DNA of 64,000 bases from Chrysopilus asiliformis. Lineage: Eukaryota > Arthropoda > Insecta > Diptera > Rhagionidae. Below the pieces are notes generated by a model that saw only the letters and a list, made by a program, of their open reading frames with translations, was not told the DNA's origin and searched no databases. The DNA lies in contig OZ035961.1 in NCBI GenBank assembly GCA_964034945.1, positions 70,233,931 through 70,297,930 of the forward strand, in the 5' to 3' direction. Positions 9,497 through 18,940 of this stretch are shown here, one piece after another. The position numbers were made by a program, and so were the translations under genes. How positions within the stretch are numbered: position 1 is the stretch's first letter; each line of letters opens with the position of its first letter.

Positions 9497-11184
9497 TTAT
9501 GCCTTATCTGCCGCTTTTTTATCACGTGCCTTTTTGCCCTCCGTCAACGCTAATCGTTCAGATTCGGATAAGGATGGTAAAACTTTGGTAACAACTCCTG
9601 TGCCTAGTGTTAAATGGCCATCACGTAAGGTAAAACGTTGACCTTGTTCCATAACCATTGGCCTCATAAGTCTCAACAAAAGCCTGGAAGGAAAAGCCAT
9701 CAGTAATTTAGTTAAAATGCAAAGAGAAATGAATCTTTGACTTAGTGTCTTCTCCTGGCATAACCATATCTTTCTGTGGAATGGTTACTTGAACAGCGCA
9801 ATCCCAAGTTCTGGAAAACATTTGTAATTGTATGAAACTTGTAAAGGGTTTGTGACGACCACCCTCTTCTTTATTTAAAATGTATACTTGCGCCTCAACC
9901 TGTGTTCAATTGAATTATTTTTCAAATTTCTTCGATTTTTTATTGGATTAAGAAATTTACTTGATCATGGGCTTTAACTGAACCAGGCTTGCACATAATC
10001 ATCCCTCTTCGAATATCGTCGCGTTTAACTGATCGGACCAAGGCACCTAATTGATCACCTGCCTGGGCTTCTTCCAATATCTGGTGGAACATTTCTACTC
10101 CAGTTACCGTAGTTTTTATAACTTTGCTGTATCCAACAAATTCGCACTCGGCACCCTTTTTCAGTACCCCACGTTCTAGACGACCAGTAACTACAGTTCC
10201 TCGGCCTGGAATGCTGTAAACATTTTCGACAGGCAACAAGAATGGTTTGTCCAGATCCCTTATTGGAGTCGGTATGTATTTATCGACCTTATTAGATAAA
10301 AAAAATCATTACAAATTCGGTTTACAAAAAGTTTATACCTCTGCAAGTAATTTTAGAATAGCTTCGGAACCGATTTCAGGGTTCTTCCCCTCCAATGCAG
10401 ATAATGCTGAACCTTTAATAATTGGAACATTGTCTCCATCGTAACCCATCTCAGTCATGAGCTCTCGAATCTCCATCTCGACAAGATCGACCATTTCTTG
10501 GTCAGCTGCATCTACTTTATTTATAAAAACGACAATGTGGTTGACGCCGATTTGCTTAGCCAAAAGCAAATGTTCTCTTGTCTGTGGCATAGCACCATCA
10601 GTCGCGGCGACTACAAGAATTGCGCCGTCCATCTGAGCAGTTCCTGTAATCATATTCTGAAAAAAAGTTTTAACGGAGAAAATTAGATTATGTAATACCA
10701 CAATTGAGGAATTATGGACTTCCTCTCACCTTAATATAATCAGCATGGCCTGGACAATCCGTGTGTCCATAATGCCGAGTTTCGGTCTGATATTCTATAT
10801 GCGCTACGTTTATAGTAATCCCGCGAGCCTTTTCTTCGGGCGCGTTATCGATTTCATTGTAGTTTTTGCTTTCGGCTAATTTCTTGTCGGCCAACACCTT
10901 TGTTATTGCGGCTGTTAACGTTGTTTTCCCGTGATCAACATGACCTATTGTGCCCACATTGCAATGCGGCTTCGTCCTTTGAAATATCTTCTTTTCGGTA
11001 GCGTATTCCCGAGCAAAATTTATATTGGAGAGTGTGCAACTAAATTTATTATTGCTGTTCCAAATCAGTTGCTTTAAGGTACCTCGAACTAGGATTTTTA
11101 GGTGAAACTAGTATTTTTCACTTAAATTTTTATTCTAAAATTACCTGGAGTGATCAGGGACCGAATTTGGATGAATCCAGACAT
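9497..11184 (-). CDS. TUFM: Mitochondrial translation elongation factor Tu, complete six-exon gene
   Basis: Coding exons in order are 11184-11145, 11088-10730, 10656-10339, 10287-9961, 9899-9742 and 9683-9497. They sum to 1389 nt (462 residues), all phases agree, and introns are 51-78 bp with GT-AG ends; the fifth donor (AA|GTCAAA) is weak. The protein is the GTPase that brings aminoacyl-tRNA to the mitochondrial ribosome. The start [10 protein letters not shown] opens a basic, acid-poor leader fitting a mitochondrial targeting peptide. Domain 1 has G1 GHVDHGKT (about 62-69), G3 DCPGH (124-128), G4 NKVD (179-182) and a SAL G5-like motif. Domains 2 and 3 follow ([26 protein letters not shown]). 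The tail is lysine-rich ([14 protein letters not shown]). A Cys replaces the usual Val before NVGTIGH. No inactivating change is seen, so this is probably the functional host gene. A large transposon nest begins about 500 bp upstream of its start. Confidence 0.95.
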
Positions 11185-11679
11185 ACTTATTGAGTGAATA
11201 ACTAAATAAACATCTGAAGAGAAACTTTTTTTAAAAGATTGCGCAAGACAAAAATAGAACCGCACCAAATCTAACATAACCTCAAGATTTATTTCAGAAT
11301 TGCCATTCTAGTTTTTAAAAACCAAATTACTAAGAAAATAGAGAGACTAATTAAATCTAGAGATCTAGAAAGTGCCCAATCGAATGATACTAAGCCAGTA
11401 CATTTATGTGCCTGTTTGACTATGATGGCCACATTGGATCAAATGAAAACTGAGCCATTTTTATTTCAGGAACATCGTGGTCAGAGATAATTTATCGGAA
11501 TTTCGTAGAATTGTGGGGCCAAATTAAATTTATTAATAATTTTTAAATTATTACTGATTGTATAAAGACAATAAAAGGGTAGAATTTTTCATAAATAAAT
11601 ATAGCACACGTAAATAAAAACTATTCAAGATGCGCACGCTTTGGTGTCTACAAACCGAATGATTTTTTTGAAACAAGTG
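11185..11679. other. Upstream region of the EF-Tu gene
   Basis: About 500 bp between the EF-Tu start and the P-type element. It should contain the promoter and 5' UTR. No TATA box at a convincing distance, CpG cluster or other motif stands out. Confidence 0.3.
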
Positions 11680-12059
11680 GGAATAGGTCACGGTATAACA
11701 GTGGCGGTCCTAGCCAAATTTTTAGGTGGTGCGAGATCTCAAAGTGGCGCCCCTCCAAATACAAAACTTTAGTGTTCCTTCTATGCAGTTGCTTACTCGT
11801 CATTTTGCTGCACAGAATTTACATTGAGACAAAATTGAATGTAATTTTTCACATCTATCAACAGTATCAGACGACCAAATATCTATGGTATATATGAGAC
11901 GAAAACTTTTACAGATGAGAAATAATACAATTAATATTTTGTTCGACAACTTTTATTTAAACTTTTTGCTGCAGACAGTAATCACTAATGAAAATTAAAA
12001 AAAAAATAAAAGGACAACCAATTTGATAAAAAAAAACTTAGATGACCACTTTTATAGCG

Positions 12060-12202
12060 CAAAAGCTATTTTTTTTATTAAGTCGGAATAATTTAACTCC
12101 TGGGTAATAGCATTTTCTATGGATCTGACAGTCTTTCCTCACACACAGTAGAACGTCGGTAAGTTTTATAAGTTTTAATTTACTGAAACTTCGTTCTCCT
12201 TT
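12060..12202 (-). pseudogene. hAT transposase C-terminal dimerisation fragment
   Basis: Minus-strand reading from 12202: KGERSFSKLKLIK, the signature of the hAT C-terminal dimerisation domain, then a decayed tail (LTDVLLCVRKD...). It joins in frame to VTVA at 15273 if the intervening DNA is removed. CTTTA stands at both junctions (12199-12203 and 15273-15277) and may be a short target duplication. Confidence 0.85.
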
Positions 12203-12905
12203 AAGAGCCTGTTTACACACAGATTGGGCATGAACATGGGACTGAACGAAAATGTCGAAGTGATGATAAAGAGAAGAACGGGGACAATATTGGGGTACTG
12301 AACCAGAAAACAAAGATTTTCCATTTTCAGCGTTCCGTGCATGTGGTTCTGATTGGTTGGTATTTTTCAGTGCGTATTTTTCTCGTTCCATTGTCATTTG
12401 CGTTCCAGTGGTGGAAGAATTCGGATCTCGCAAGCAAAAATATCTACATCGAATAAACGATTAGACGCAGACACACTGAACTTCCACACTGAACCTCTCG
12501 TGATTACACAGGTTGAGCTGAACCCAAACGAAAATGAAACGAATGGAAATTGGGCCATTTTGTTTTTAATTTCGTGTTTGTGAAAAGTTTTTTTTTTGTA
12601 TTTAATTTCGTGTTTGTGAATGTCGGATAAACGGCGGTGTTGCTTGTATGCTTTAATCAAAATCGTTGTCTGACTTGTATTCCAGTTTGCCATTGAATAA
12701 ACAAATTTTAGCTAAACAACATGTACGCATTCTACGACGATCACGGAGTAAATGATTTTTTTGTAACAAGTGGAAATGAATCAGCCAATCAGCATTCGTT
12801 CCGCTCCTTGAGCAACTGAAATTTTTAGTTTGGGTTCGACTTTTCGTGTCATCGTTCCCACTTCGTCCCTCGCCAGTAAAGAGTCGATTTGTGGCGCCAC
12901 ACTAA

Positions 12906-13407
12906 AGCAGGCAATAGACGCTCACGCATGCCCTACAACATGCTGTCACTCCAAAAGTTGGTTTTGCTGCACACGTATCGATCATGTTGTCCGTCTTCAG
13001 TCGTAACCAACTTTTCAAGGAGATAAGGTCGTAATAGAGAATTTTGAATTGGCAAAATGAGGATGAAGCATTTCGAAAACTTCTTCCCAAAATGTTTTAT
13101 CTTTCACACAAGCCATTTTTATTATTTTATTGCCCTTCTATTTGTTTTCCTGAATTCACTTTTTCACTTCCACAGATGTTACTCGTTCAAAAATTTCACA
13201 AGAATGAACGAATGTCCTACATCACAGCAATACACCTGCGATCATGTTGGCCAACCTAAGCCACGCCCACAAAAATCAAAGATAGTTTGATATTTGGCGA
13301 TCATGATCGCCAACACGAGTTTTTGTTGTCCGTCAGCACTACACACGCTCAAATTGGCGTGACAACATGAAATGTTGTAGGGCATGCGTGAGCGTCTATT
13401 GCCTGCT
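12906..13407. mobile_element. MITE with 3-bp TAA duplication (502 bp)
   Basis: AGCAGGCAATAGACGCTCAC at the left end is perfectly mirrored at the right end; the inverted repeat is about 35 bp. TAA flanks both sides (12903-12905 and 13408-13410). A TWA duplication and a symmetrical end suggest a PIF/Harbinger-type MITE. No transposase frame is present. Confidence 0.85.
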
Positions 13408-13909
13408 TAAAGCAGGGTTTATACACAGCGAGTAACACCGCGTCTTGACCTGGGATTTTTCATCGCAGAGATTTTTGATTGACCAATCAGAGCTCGAGTT
13501 GACGGAGGGGAAAAATCCCAGAGAGAAATTTCTTGAAATCTTGCAATAGCAAAATTTCTTGGAATTTCACAATTCAAGATGGCGGAATCCAATTTCTCCG
13601 GACAAGTAATTGCAAAAATAACTAATTTTTACAAAATACGATACAAAAAGCTTTGGAAGAGAATATATAACATTAAGGGGTTTTTCTTTTCGTCTGTTCT
13701 TCTGTTTCAGCCTTTTCAATTTCACGTATTGCATTAATTGCGAGAGCGGCGACTATGTGTTTTCTTTTCATCGGCATTTTGAGTACTAAATTTCAAGAGA
13801 TTTTCGGCCCAGCTGTCAAAAAAATCTCATTGCGGTGAAATATTTCTTCGGATGAAAAATTGTTAATCAAGACGCGGTGTAACTCGCTGCAAGTAAAGAG
13901 AGGCAAGTA

Positions 13910-14470
13910 CAGGGTGGGCCAGAATAGACGCAGGGGTTTGAAGTCTTTATAACTTTTTTTTTATTTTTATTTTTTTAATTTTGTGTCAGCATTTTGTTAA
14001 GAAGACTTGGGCAATTTAAAATGAACCTGTACACCATAGAACAACGAACTGGTGGGCGGTGGGCTCAATGGCTCTTTTACGGGACATGTTTGGCGGACGT
14101 ATTATTTCGAAAAGAAGCGATTTCAATTGGCCTCCGCGTTCACCTGATCTAACGACTCCAGATTGTTTGCTTTGGGTATATTTGAAAGAAAAGGTGTACG
14201 TCAACAAGCCAACAACCATCAGCCAATTGAAAACCAACATTCGCAGTGAAATCGAGGCCATAACACGAAAGGTTATGGAAAATGTCTTGGAAAGAGCACG
14301 GATTTGCGAAGCAGAAAATGGCCACCACTTGCGGGATATAATTTTCCATGTTTAGACCAAAAATATTCCCCATCAATCAACTACATGTATTTGAAAAAAA
14401 AAATATAGGTTTCGCTAAAATAAAAAAAAATATAAAGAATTCAAACCCCCGCGTCTATTCTGGCCCACTG
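13910..14470 (+). mobile_element. Internally deleted mariner-type element
   Basis: Terminal repeats CAGGGTGGGCCAGAATAGAC (left) and GTCTATTCTGGCCCACTG (right) extend about 32 bp. A TA precedes the left end (13908-13909); the right TA is not preserved. The interior carries an ATG with the first ten or so residues of a transposase joined to its C-terminal part. Confidence 0.85.
14021..14355 (+). pseudogene. Mariner transposase, N-terminus fused to C-terminus by deletion
   Basis: The N-terminal start MNLYTIEQRT is at 14021. About 15 bp later another frame (14059-14355) gives the C-terminal third: LRDMFGGRIISKRSDFNWPP, RSPDLTTPD (the third catalytic Asp region of the DDE/D core), LLWVYLKEKVY and an end at GHHLRDIIFHV. 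Most of the protein, including the DNA-binding domain and the first catalytic residues, is deleted, and the two parts are out of frame. The family cuts and pastes at TA. Confidence 0.85.
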
Positions 14471-15272
14471 CTTCGTTTACACGATGCAAGTAAATCGTTG
14501 CAAGTAGAATGACAGCCGAAGGAAAACATAACCTAAAATTTTCTGAGAAAAAATATCACGACTCTTTTTTGTGGAAAAATTTGCGAATTTCGACCTGAAA
14601 CTGTTTGTTGCCGACGTGTTTTTTATATCCGTGTCGTTTTTTCCTTAAAATGTTACGACGTTTTCTGGCAAAGCAGCAAATATAAAATGAACCGAAACAC
14701 ACACACATAAAACCACCTCTTGTCTACACGGTTCCATATTGTTGTATTGGTTTTTACTTGCTAGAAAAATAGAATGGCTTTCTATTATTTTTGAGAGAGC
14801 AGCGAGTATTCTCACACATATGCGAGCGTCGTACACTAGCTCAAATCGCGTGTATTTACGTCTACTTGCAGCGAGTTACTTGCTTCGTCTAAACCCTGCT
14901 TAAGCCTGTGTAATCGTGGTCTTTTGTTTCAACTTGATTCCAACACATGCTCATAAAAGCGTGTTGAAACGAAGCAGTTCCATATGTTTGTGTTTAAATT
15001 CATTTTGTTTTATGTTTTCGCTGGAGAAGGTTGCCGACTTTTGTGACTGCCTAATGCCAAAACAAACACAAATGTCACAAATCTTTGTACAACACAATTT
15101 AAGGTTAAATTTAATGTAGCGATTTATTTCCTCAGAAAATTTTAGGTTATGTTTTCGCCCAGATGTCAATTTTACTTGCAAGAGCTACTTGATACGTGTG
15201 GATGGCTGAATGTAGCGGAATGTTGCTGAATTATCTACTTGCAATCAAGTAACTTGCAAAATGACAACGGCG

Positions 15273-15683
15273 CTTTAGCGACAGTTACAGGTACAGTCAA
15301 CAAGATACGTAGCGCTGTCCACACATTCGGAAAAATATCCTGCCAATCATTTTGTTTAATAAGTCGAAGAGCTTTTAACGGGTCTGCTGATTGAAGATCC
15401 TTTAATAATGGGTTCAGACTCATAAGTTCCTCAACCAATTCACAACCAGACACGTCATATTTATCCTCATTGGTTAACTTGATTTGCAAATCAGCACAGG
15501 CTTTTTGCAATATGAACTTTTCAGGAATTATTTTGATGTTATATAAAAACCGCCATGTATCATTGAATTTTGATAGTTGTCTAAATCGAGTGACCAATGC
15601 ATTCTCAATTGTATGAATCATTGGTCGGTCAATAACGAGTCGGTGGCGGCGGTCGCGTTTCGGTTGATTTCGGCGCCCCCTCA
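15273..15683 (-). pseudogene. hAT (TTF-type) transposase, C-terminal part, upstream fragment
   Basis: Read on the minus strand the protein contains IENALVTRFRQLSKFNDTWR, FLYNI, LQKACADLQIKLT, CELVEELMSLNPLL and IFPNVWTALRILLTVPVTVA. This is the region before the hAT dimerisation motif in transposases annotated as TTF-type zinc-finger proteins. At VTVAK the frame runs into foreign DNA at 15272/15273. The continuation GERSFSKLKLIK is found 3 kb away at about 12202. The N-terminal zinc finger and most of the catalytic RNase H-like fold are absent. Function in the intact family: transposition. This copy is inactive. Confidence 0.85.
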
Positions 15684-15756
15684 TGACGGCGCCCGGTGCG
15701 GTCGCACCGTTCGCACCGCCCTAGAGCCGCCGCTGCGGTATAATAACACAAGGTAA

Positions 15757-16007
15757 AGCTCGATCCAGACTACACGATGTACGGGGTACGAGGTTGGCAC
15801 GTACCCCGAACATCGAGTGTTTGGATGGGAAATTTGCACATGGTTTCACCTAGTGAGTAAAATCAGAAGCTGTTTGATTATCCTCGTACGTGGTAACCGC
15901 GTACACGAATGAGCAAAACCCTGTGCAGTGTGGATGCAGTTCCATGTACGAGGAAACCAAAAACCTCGTATCTCGTACCCCGTACATCGTGTAGTCTGGA
16001 TCGAGCT
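15757..16007. mobile_element. MITE with long terminal inverted repeat (251 bp)
   Basis: AGCTCGATCCAGACTACACG (15757) and its mirror ending at 16007 form an inverted repeat of nearly 40 bp, which continues with TGTACGGGGTACGAGG. The interior again has CGTAC-rich inverted pieces (15884-15960). The flanks TAA and TAC differ, so the duplication is unclear. It is inserted in the left end of the P-type element. Confidence 0.8.
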
Positions 16008-16221
16008 TACGACATTGCGCATGTTTCATTCTCTCTCTTTCTTTCACAATGACGTCACGTGAATTACACTTTTGTAGCAGATACCGTGGCCATCGTAAGT
16101 ACGGGCCGGATGGAAAAAGTAATGACGTCACAGAATACTACATAGAAACTACTTATCAAATGGGAAAAATGCAATAGCAAAGCAGTTAATACTCGATTCG
16201 TCACGTTTATTAAATATTCCA

Positions 16222-16560
16222 GGGCCTTATCAGGGAACTCGAATCGAAAGTCAAAAGCACGGAAATGTTTGAAGTGGTATCAGCTAACTAGATTTCGATC
16301 AAATATTTATTATTCATTTTCGGAAATTTACTCGAACACTTTTCAGCCGCCGAAAATGAAACTCGAAAAGAAAATTTAAGTCATTTCAATGTTTTTTTAT
16401 GTAAGGATTTTTTTTCTTGCATTATATATTTAAATTGCTTGGACAATCTATAAAAAATTAGGAAAAGTTGGCTCTAACATATAATATTTAGTTAATTACG
16501 ATGATATACGAAGTCCATTCCGTATGAATTTTCTTAGAATTCTTGGATTAAAAACCCGGT
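16222..16560 (+). repeat. Dispersed MITE-like repeat, copy of 60020-60658
   Basis: Matches the minus strand of 60360-60658 closely: CCTTATCAGGGAACTCG, GGTATCAGCTAACT, TTTTCGGAAATTTACTC, CTCTAACATATAATATTTAG and TCCATTCCGTATGAATTTTC. Only one end is found here. Confidence 0.8.
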
Positions 16561-16639
16561 CATCACATTCATCATTTTAATCTGGCACCTATTTCACATC
16601 ACTTTTATTCACACTTATCACTTTTATTGACATTTGGAA

Positions 16640-16705
16640 AAAAGAAAATAGATTATTTGTTTTGTGCGTAGAGCTACATTTCGCGACACAACAAGTTCGC
16701 GGCAT
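16640..16705 (-). pseudogene. Second partial THAP-domain start
   Basis: Minus-strand ATG at 16705-16703: MPRTCCVAKCSSTHKTNNLF then SF. MP-x-C-C-V-x-x-C-x-S is the usual opening of THAP domains. After about 25 residues the likeness ends and the frame closes at 16589. It lies downstream of the main THAP/HTH frame, so it is not that protein's N-terminus. It could be a fragment of another THAP gene or a chance resemblance. Confidence 0.3.
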
Positions 16706-17357
16706 TTCTACAAAACAAACATGAAATGTAATTCCAAATTGTGGAAAACATAAATGAAAAGAGGTAGCACTAAATTTATACACTTGATTTGTGAATTTTT
16801 CTATAATTTTTTGTTATTTATTTGTTTTTAAAGATTTTCACATCTCACAGTTCACTTTTGAGGTTACAAATAATTTCACTGAAAATACAACTTTTTCGGT
16901 GAAAATTCAATGTAATTCACAATCCACGCATAACTAAGTCTATAAAATAAAGACACTCATCGAAAAAACAATGAAATTAAACGTTTTTGCTACTATTTCG
17001 GCGAAGCAAAAAGCGCACGCGTTCAACCGGCACAGCTGTCAACGATAAACTACCAAGTAGTAAATGATGACGTCACATCGTTTGACATTTATCATGCCTC
17101 TGGCCCGTTCTTACGATGGCCACGCAGATACATAAGAAAACCTAGTGAAATTACTTCCCTGGCCAATAAAATAAGGTGTAAATGGTGTACTATTTGGTTT
17201 TAAAGCTGTGAAATAAAAACAAATGAAATAAAAACAATTTAATTAATTCAATTGCATGTTTTATTAAATTTTCTTTTGAGATATTTTGTTTTCCCACATA
17301 ATTTTTCATTTTCTACTCTCATTCTGAAATACATTTTACAACGAAAAAAGGATTTAA

Positions 17358-18196
17358 TTAAGATACTGTTAAAGGTGGAATCTTTCGCGGAAGTTTTGCT
17401 GCCCAAGTCTTCAGTGTAGATACTTCTGGGAATGGAAAACCTATTTTCAGCAACATGTGATAAGCTTTCGGGCCATTAGAGTAGACTGAAATGCCTTTCG
17501 CAATATCGTCTGCAGTCCATTGGATCCTGCCATATCCCTTTTGCATTTTCTTTCTCTGATTTGCTGTGAACAATTTGGCGATTGTGTTGTTTTCCTGTTG
17601 CATCCTATAATTTTCTTCCTTCAGTCTGGAGTTTTCCTCAGATGAAATTTTAAGCATATTTTTGAGTTCTTCCACGGGATAAACACTTTTGCTCACAGCA
17701 TCTGAAAATATGTCACGTTACAATGCTATAAATGTATTATAATCAATTCAAAAATTACTTACTTCAATGGGTCAGTGTTACATGATTTTTCTTCCTTTGT
17801 TGTTATTTGTGTAACAATATCCTGGCGCTCCTTTCTTTGAGCTCTTTCTGCTCGTTTTCATGTTGACGCCGTTTGTGGAGCTGAAGTGGAACTTGATGGG
17901 AGATTTTCGGTTGGGATGGCATCAGATTTCAACTTCTTCGAGTTCCTGGGAGAATAATTTAGTAGCTTGTGCTTCAAATTTTGTGCGTAGTGGTCTTCAG
18001 TGAAATGTCTTGAACACATGTATGCCGTACTGGGATTTATTTGATCTTTTTTGCCACATTTCTCGATCTACACTTTGGCTACTTTTGGGTCTTTTGGAAA
18101 TCTAAAAAGTTTCACTTGACTGATTTCCTGATTTCTGCGGTTTTTTCTACGCTTATTATTGTCTGTGCCACAACCAAACACCGAACAAATAGCCAT
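17358..18196 (-). pseudogene. P-element-like transposase: THAP domain and coiled-coil/HTH segment, truncated
   Basis: The ATG is at 18196-18194. Residues 1-80 form a THAP zinc finger: C-x4-C at CSVFGC, LFRFPKDP, CGKKDQINPSTAYMCSRHF (second C and H) and a final SP near ALLNYSP. Its conserved tryptophan codon is TAG, a stop. A second stop (TGA) follows after SAPQTAST. The frame then reads KRAERAQRKERQDIV up to a donor at 17763/17762 (AA|GTAAGT). The next exon (about 17692-17358) holds a coiled coil (ISSEENSRLKEENYRMQQEN) and a P-type HTH (QWTADDIAKGISVYSNGPKAY...FPEVSTLKTWAAKLP), ending at a possible donor or stop. The catalytic part is not found. In P elements the THAP domain binds element DNA. 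This copy cannot make a full protein. Confidence 0.8.
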
Positions 18197-18421
18197 ATCG
18201 TTTTTTTTTATATCAAGTCAAGTTTTAAAACACAAATATTAAAAAAACACCGAACTTCGTACGAATAACAAAAAATTTCCATACAAAATGGGCCAGCTGT
18301 CAAAAATGTGTAATTCACGTGACGTACATGCGCAGTAGAATACCATTTTGGACACTCGGAAGATATTACCTTCTATTTGTATACCGTGGGAATAGGTAGC
18401 CAAAAAACGACGTTCTTATTA

Positions 18422-18901
18422 CACAGGGACTACTTTGACTTTTATTTCTGGTATACCAGCTGGTAAGCCTTTTAGTCGCAATCTGTCATATTTGTTTGGT
18501 GGGCAAATTCTGGTAAAACAGTTCAGTAGGCGAAATGTCAGTGAGCAGGAAACAACAAATTATGGTTGCCAAAATATTGACTTTAAGACGACTACAAAAG
18601 AACGAATCCACCCTCTGCATTCTCAAATCAACTCTCTTGTAATGGTTAAAATGTGCATTCCATTCAAAATTCCTTTTCTCGTAAAATAATAATAAGCTCC
18701 CATATATCTTTTCTCGAAAACTTAGTTTCCGCCATTTTAATTTGGTTGTCTGTCAAAATCTGGTATACCAGCGCTATCTACGAAAATGGTATACCAGCAC
18801 TGTCTTACCAGAAAAACTGGTAAACCAGATTGGTTCACACTGGCTTTTTGGCAAACAGTTTTGCTGGTACACCAGAAATAAAAGCCAATGTAGTCCCTGT
18901 G
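18422..18901. mobile_element. MITE with TTA duplication (480 bp)
   Basis: CACAGGGACTACTTTGACTT and its mirror form terminal repeats of about 40 bp (extended by TTATTTCTGGTATACCAGC). TTA flanks at 18419-18421 and 18902-18904. The interior repeats CTGGTATACCAG-like palindromes (18452, 18762, 18789, 18863). PIF/Harbinger type is inferred from the triplet. Confidence 0.85.
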
Positions 18902-18940
18902 TTACACTCGAACTGAAATTTTTGTTTTCGCATCATCATT

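Larger units (their letters stand above)
13411..14900. mobile_element. Second MITE at the same TAA, carrying a mariner
   Basis: It begins AGCAGGGTTTA right after the TAA at 13408-13410 and ends TAAACCCTGCT before TAA at 14901-14903. It therefore shares its left target triplet with the previous MITE, and the two stand end to end at one original TAA. Inside are a 23-bp inverted pair (CAGCGAGTAACACCGCGTCT at 13425, mirrored at 13867-13889) and a deleted mariner (13910-14470). Confidence 0.75.
12465..14922. mobile_element. MITE1 copy, interrupted (sister of 20988-21423)
   Basis: The left part 12465-12902 matches 20988-21405 (CACTGAACCTCTCGTGATTA, CAGTTTGCCATTGAATAAAC, TTCGTCCCTCGCC.GTAAAGA, GTGGCGCCACACT). 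The right terminus AGCCTGTGTAATC resumes only at 14904. The 21-kb copy is continuous across this point (CACACTGAGCCTGTG), so two or more later insertions separate the halves here. The ends ATTACACAGG and CCTGTGTAAT are inverted repeats. Confidence 0.8.
12204..15272. mobile_element. Three-kilobase insertion splitting the hAT transposase
   Basis: The boundaries are set by the broken SFSKLKLIK reading frame. The insertion starts GAGCCTGTTTACACACAG and ends CATTTTG/CAAAATGACAACGGCG. It holds MITE1 (about 12465-14922) and everything nested in that. The remaining sequence contains inverted arms (14517-14549 against 15127-15157, AACATAACCTAAAATTTTCT) and repeated GCAAGTA/TACTTGC phrases. I could not define matching terminal repeats for the outermost layer. 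Confidence 0.6.
11699..15735 (-). mobile_element. hAT element (TTF-type transposase) with nested insertions
   Basis: The terminal inverted repeats are CAGTGGCGGTCCTAG (11699) and CTAGAGCCGCCGCTG (to 15735), flanked by a perfect 8-bp target duplication CGGTATAA (11691-11698 and 15736-15743). Eight-base duplications and a CAG(T/C)GGCGGC terminus are standard for this branch of hAT. The transposase is on the minus strand in two pieces (15683-15273 and 12202-12060), separated by about 3.07 kb of foreign DNA. The element sits 10 bp inside the left end of the P-type element. Confidence 0.9.
11689..18388 (-). mobile_element. P/THAP-type transposon, outer shell of a nested stack
   Basis: The ends are CACGGTATA (11689) and TATACCGTG (18388), flanked on both sides by the same 9 bp GGAATAGGT (11680-11688 and 18389-18397). 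P elements make 8-bp duplications, so one base may be coincidental. Further inward, AAGGTAA, GCGCATG and ACGTCACGTGAATTACAC occur near both ends in opposite orientation. The coding part on the minus strand (18196-17358) is a THAP domain plus a P-type coiled-coil/HTH segment. The left end is split by a hAT element (11699-15735) and a MITE (15757-16007). Removing the hAT, this MITE and their duplications leaves an element of about 2.4 kb, too short for a full P transposase. Confidence 0.7.

Noticed and set aside
11699..11710. Counting the CACGGTATA near 11689 as part of the hAT terminus
   Set aside because: The hAT starts at CAGTGGCGG, with CGGTATAA as a perfect 8-bp duplication. CACGGTATA belongs to the P-type end and is mirrored at 18380-18388.
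12038..12433. 131-residue minus-strand ORF as a stand-alone gene
   Set aside because: Only the GERSFSKLKLIK part is meaningful. The frame crosses the 12203/12204 insertion boundary, so the upstream residues are foreign DNA.
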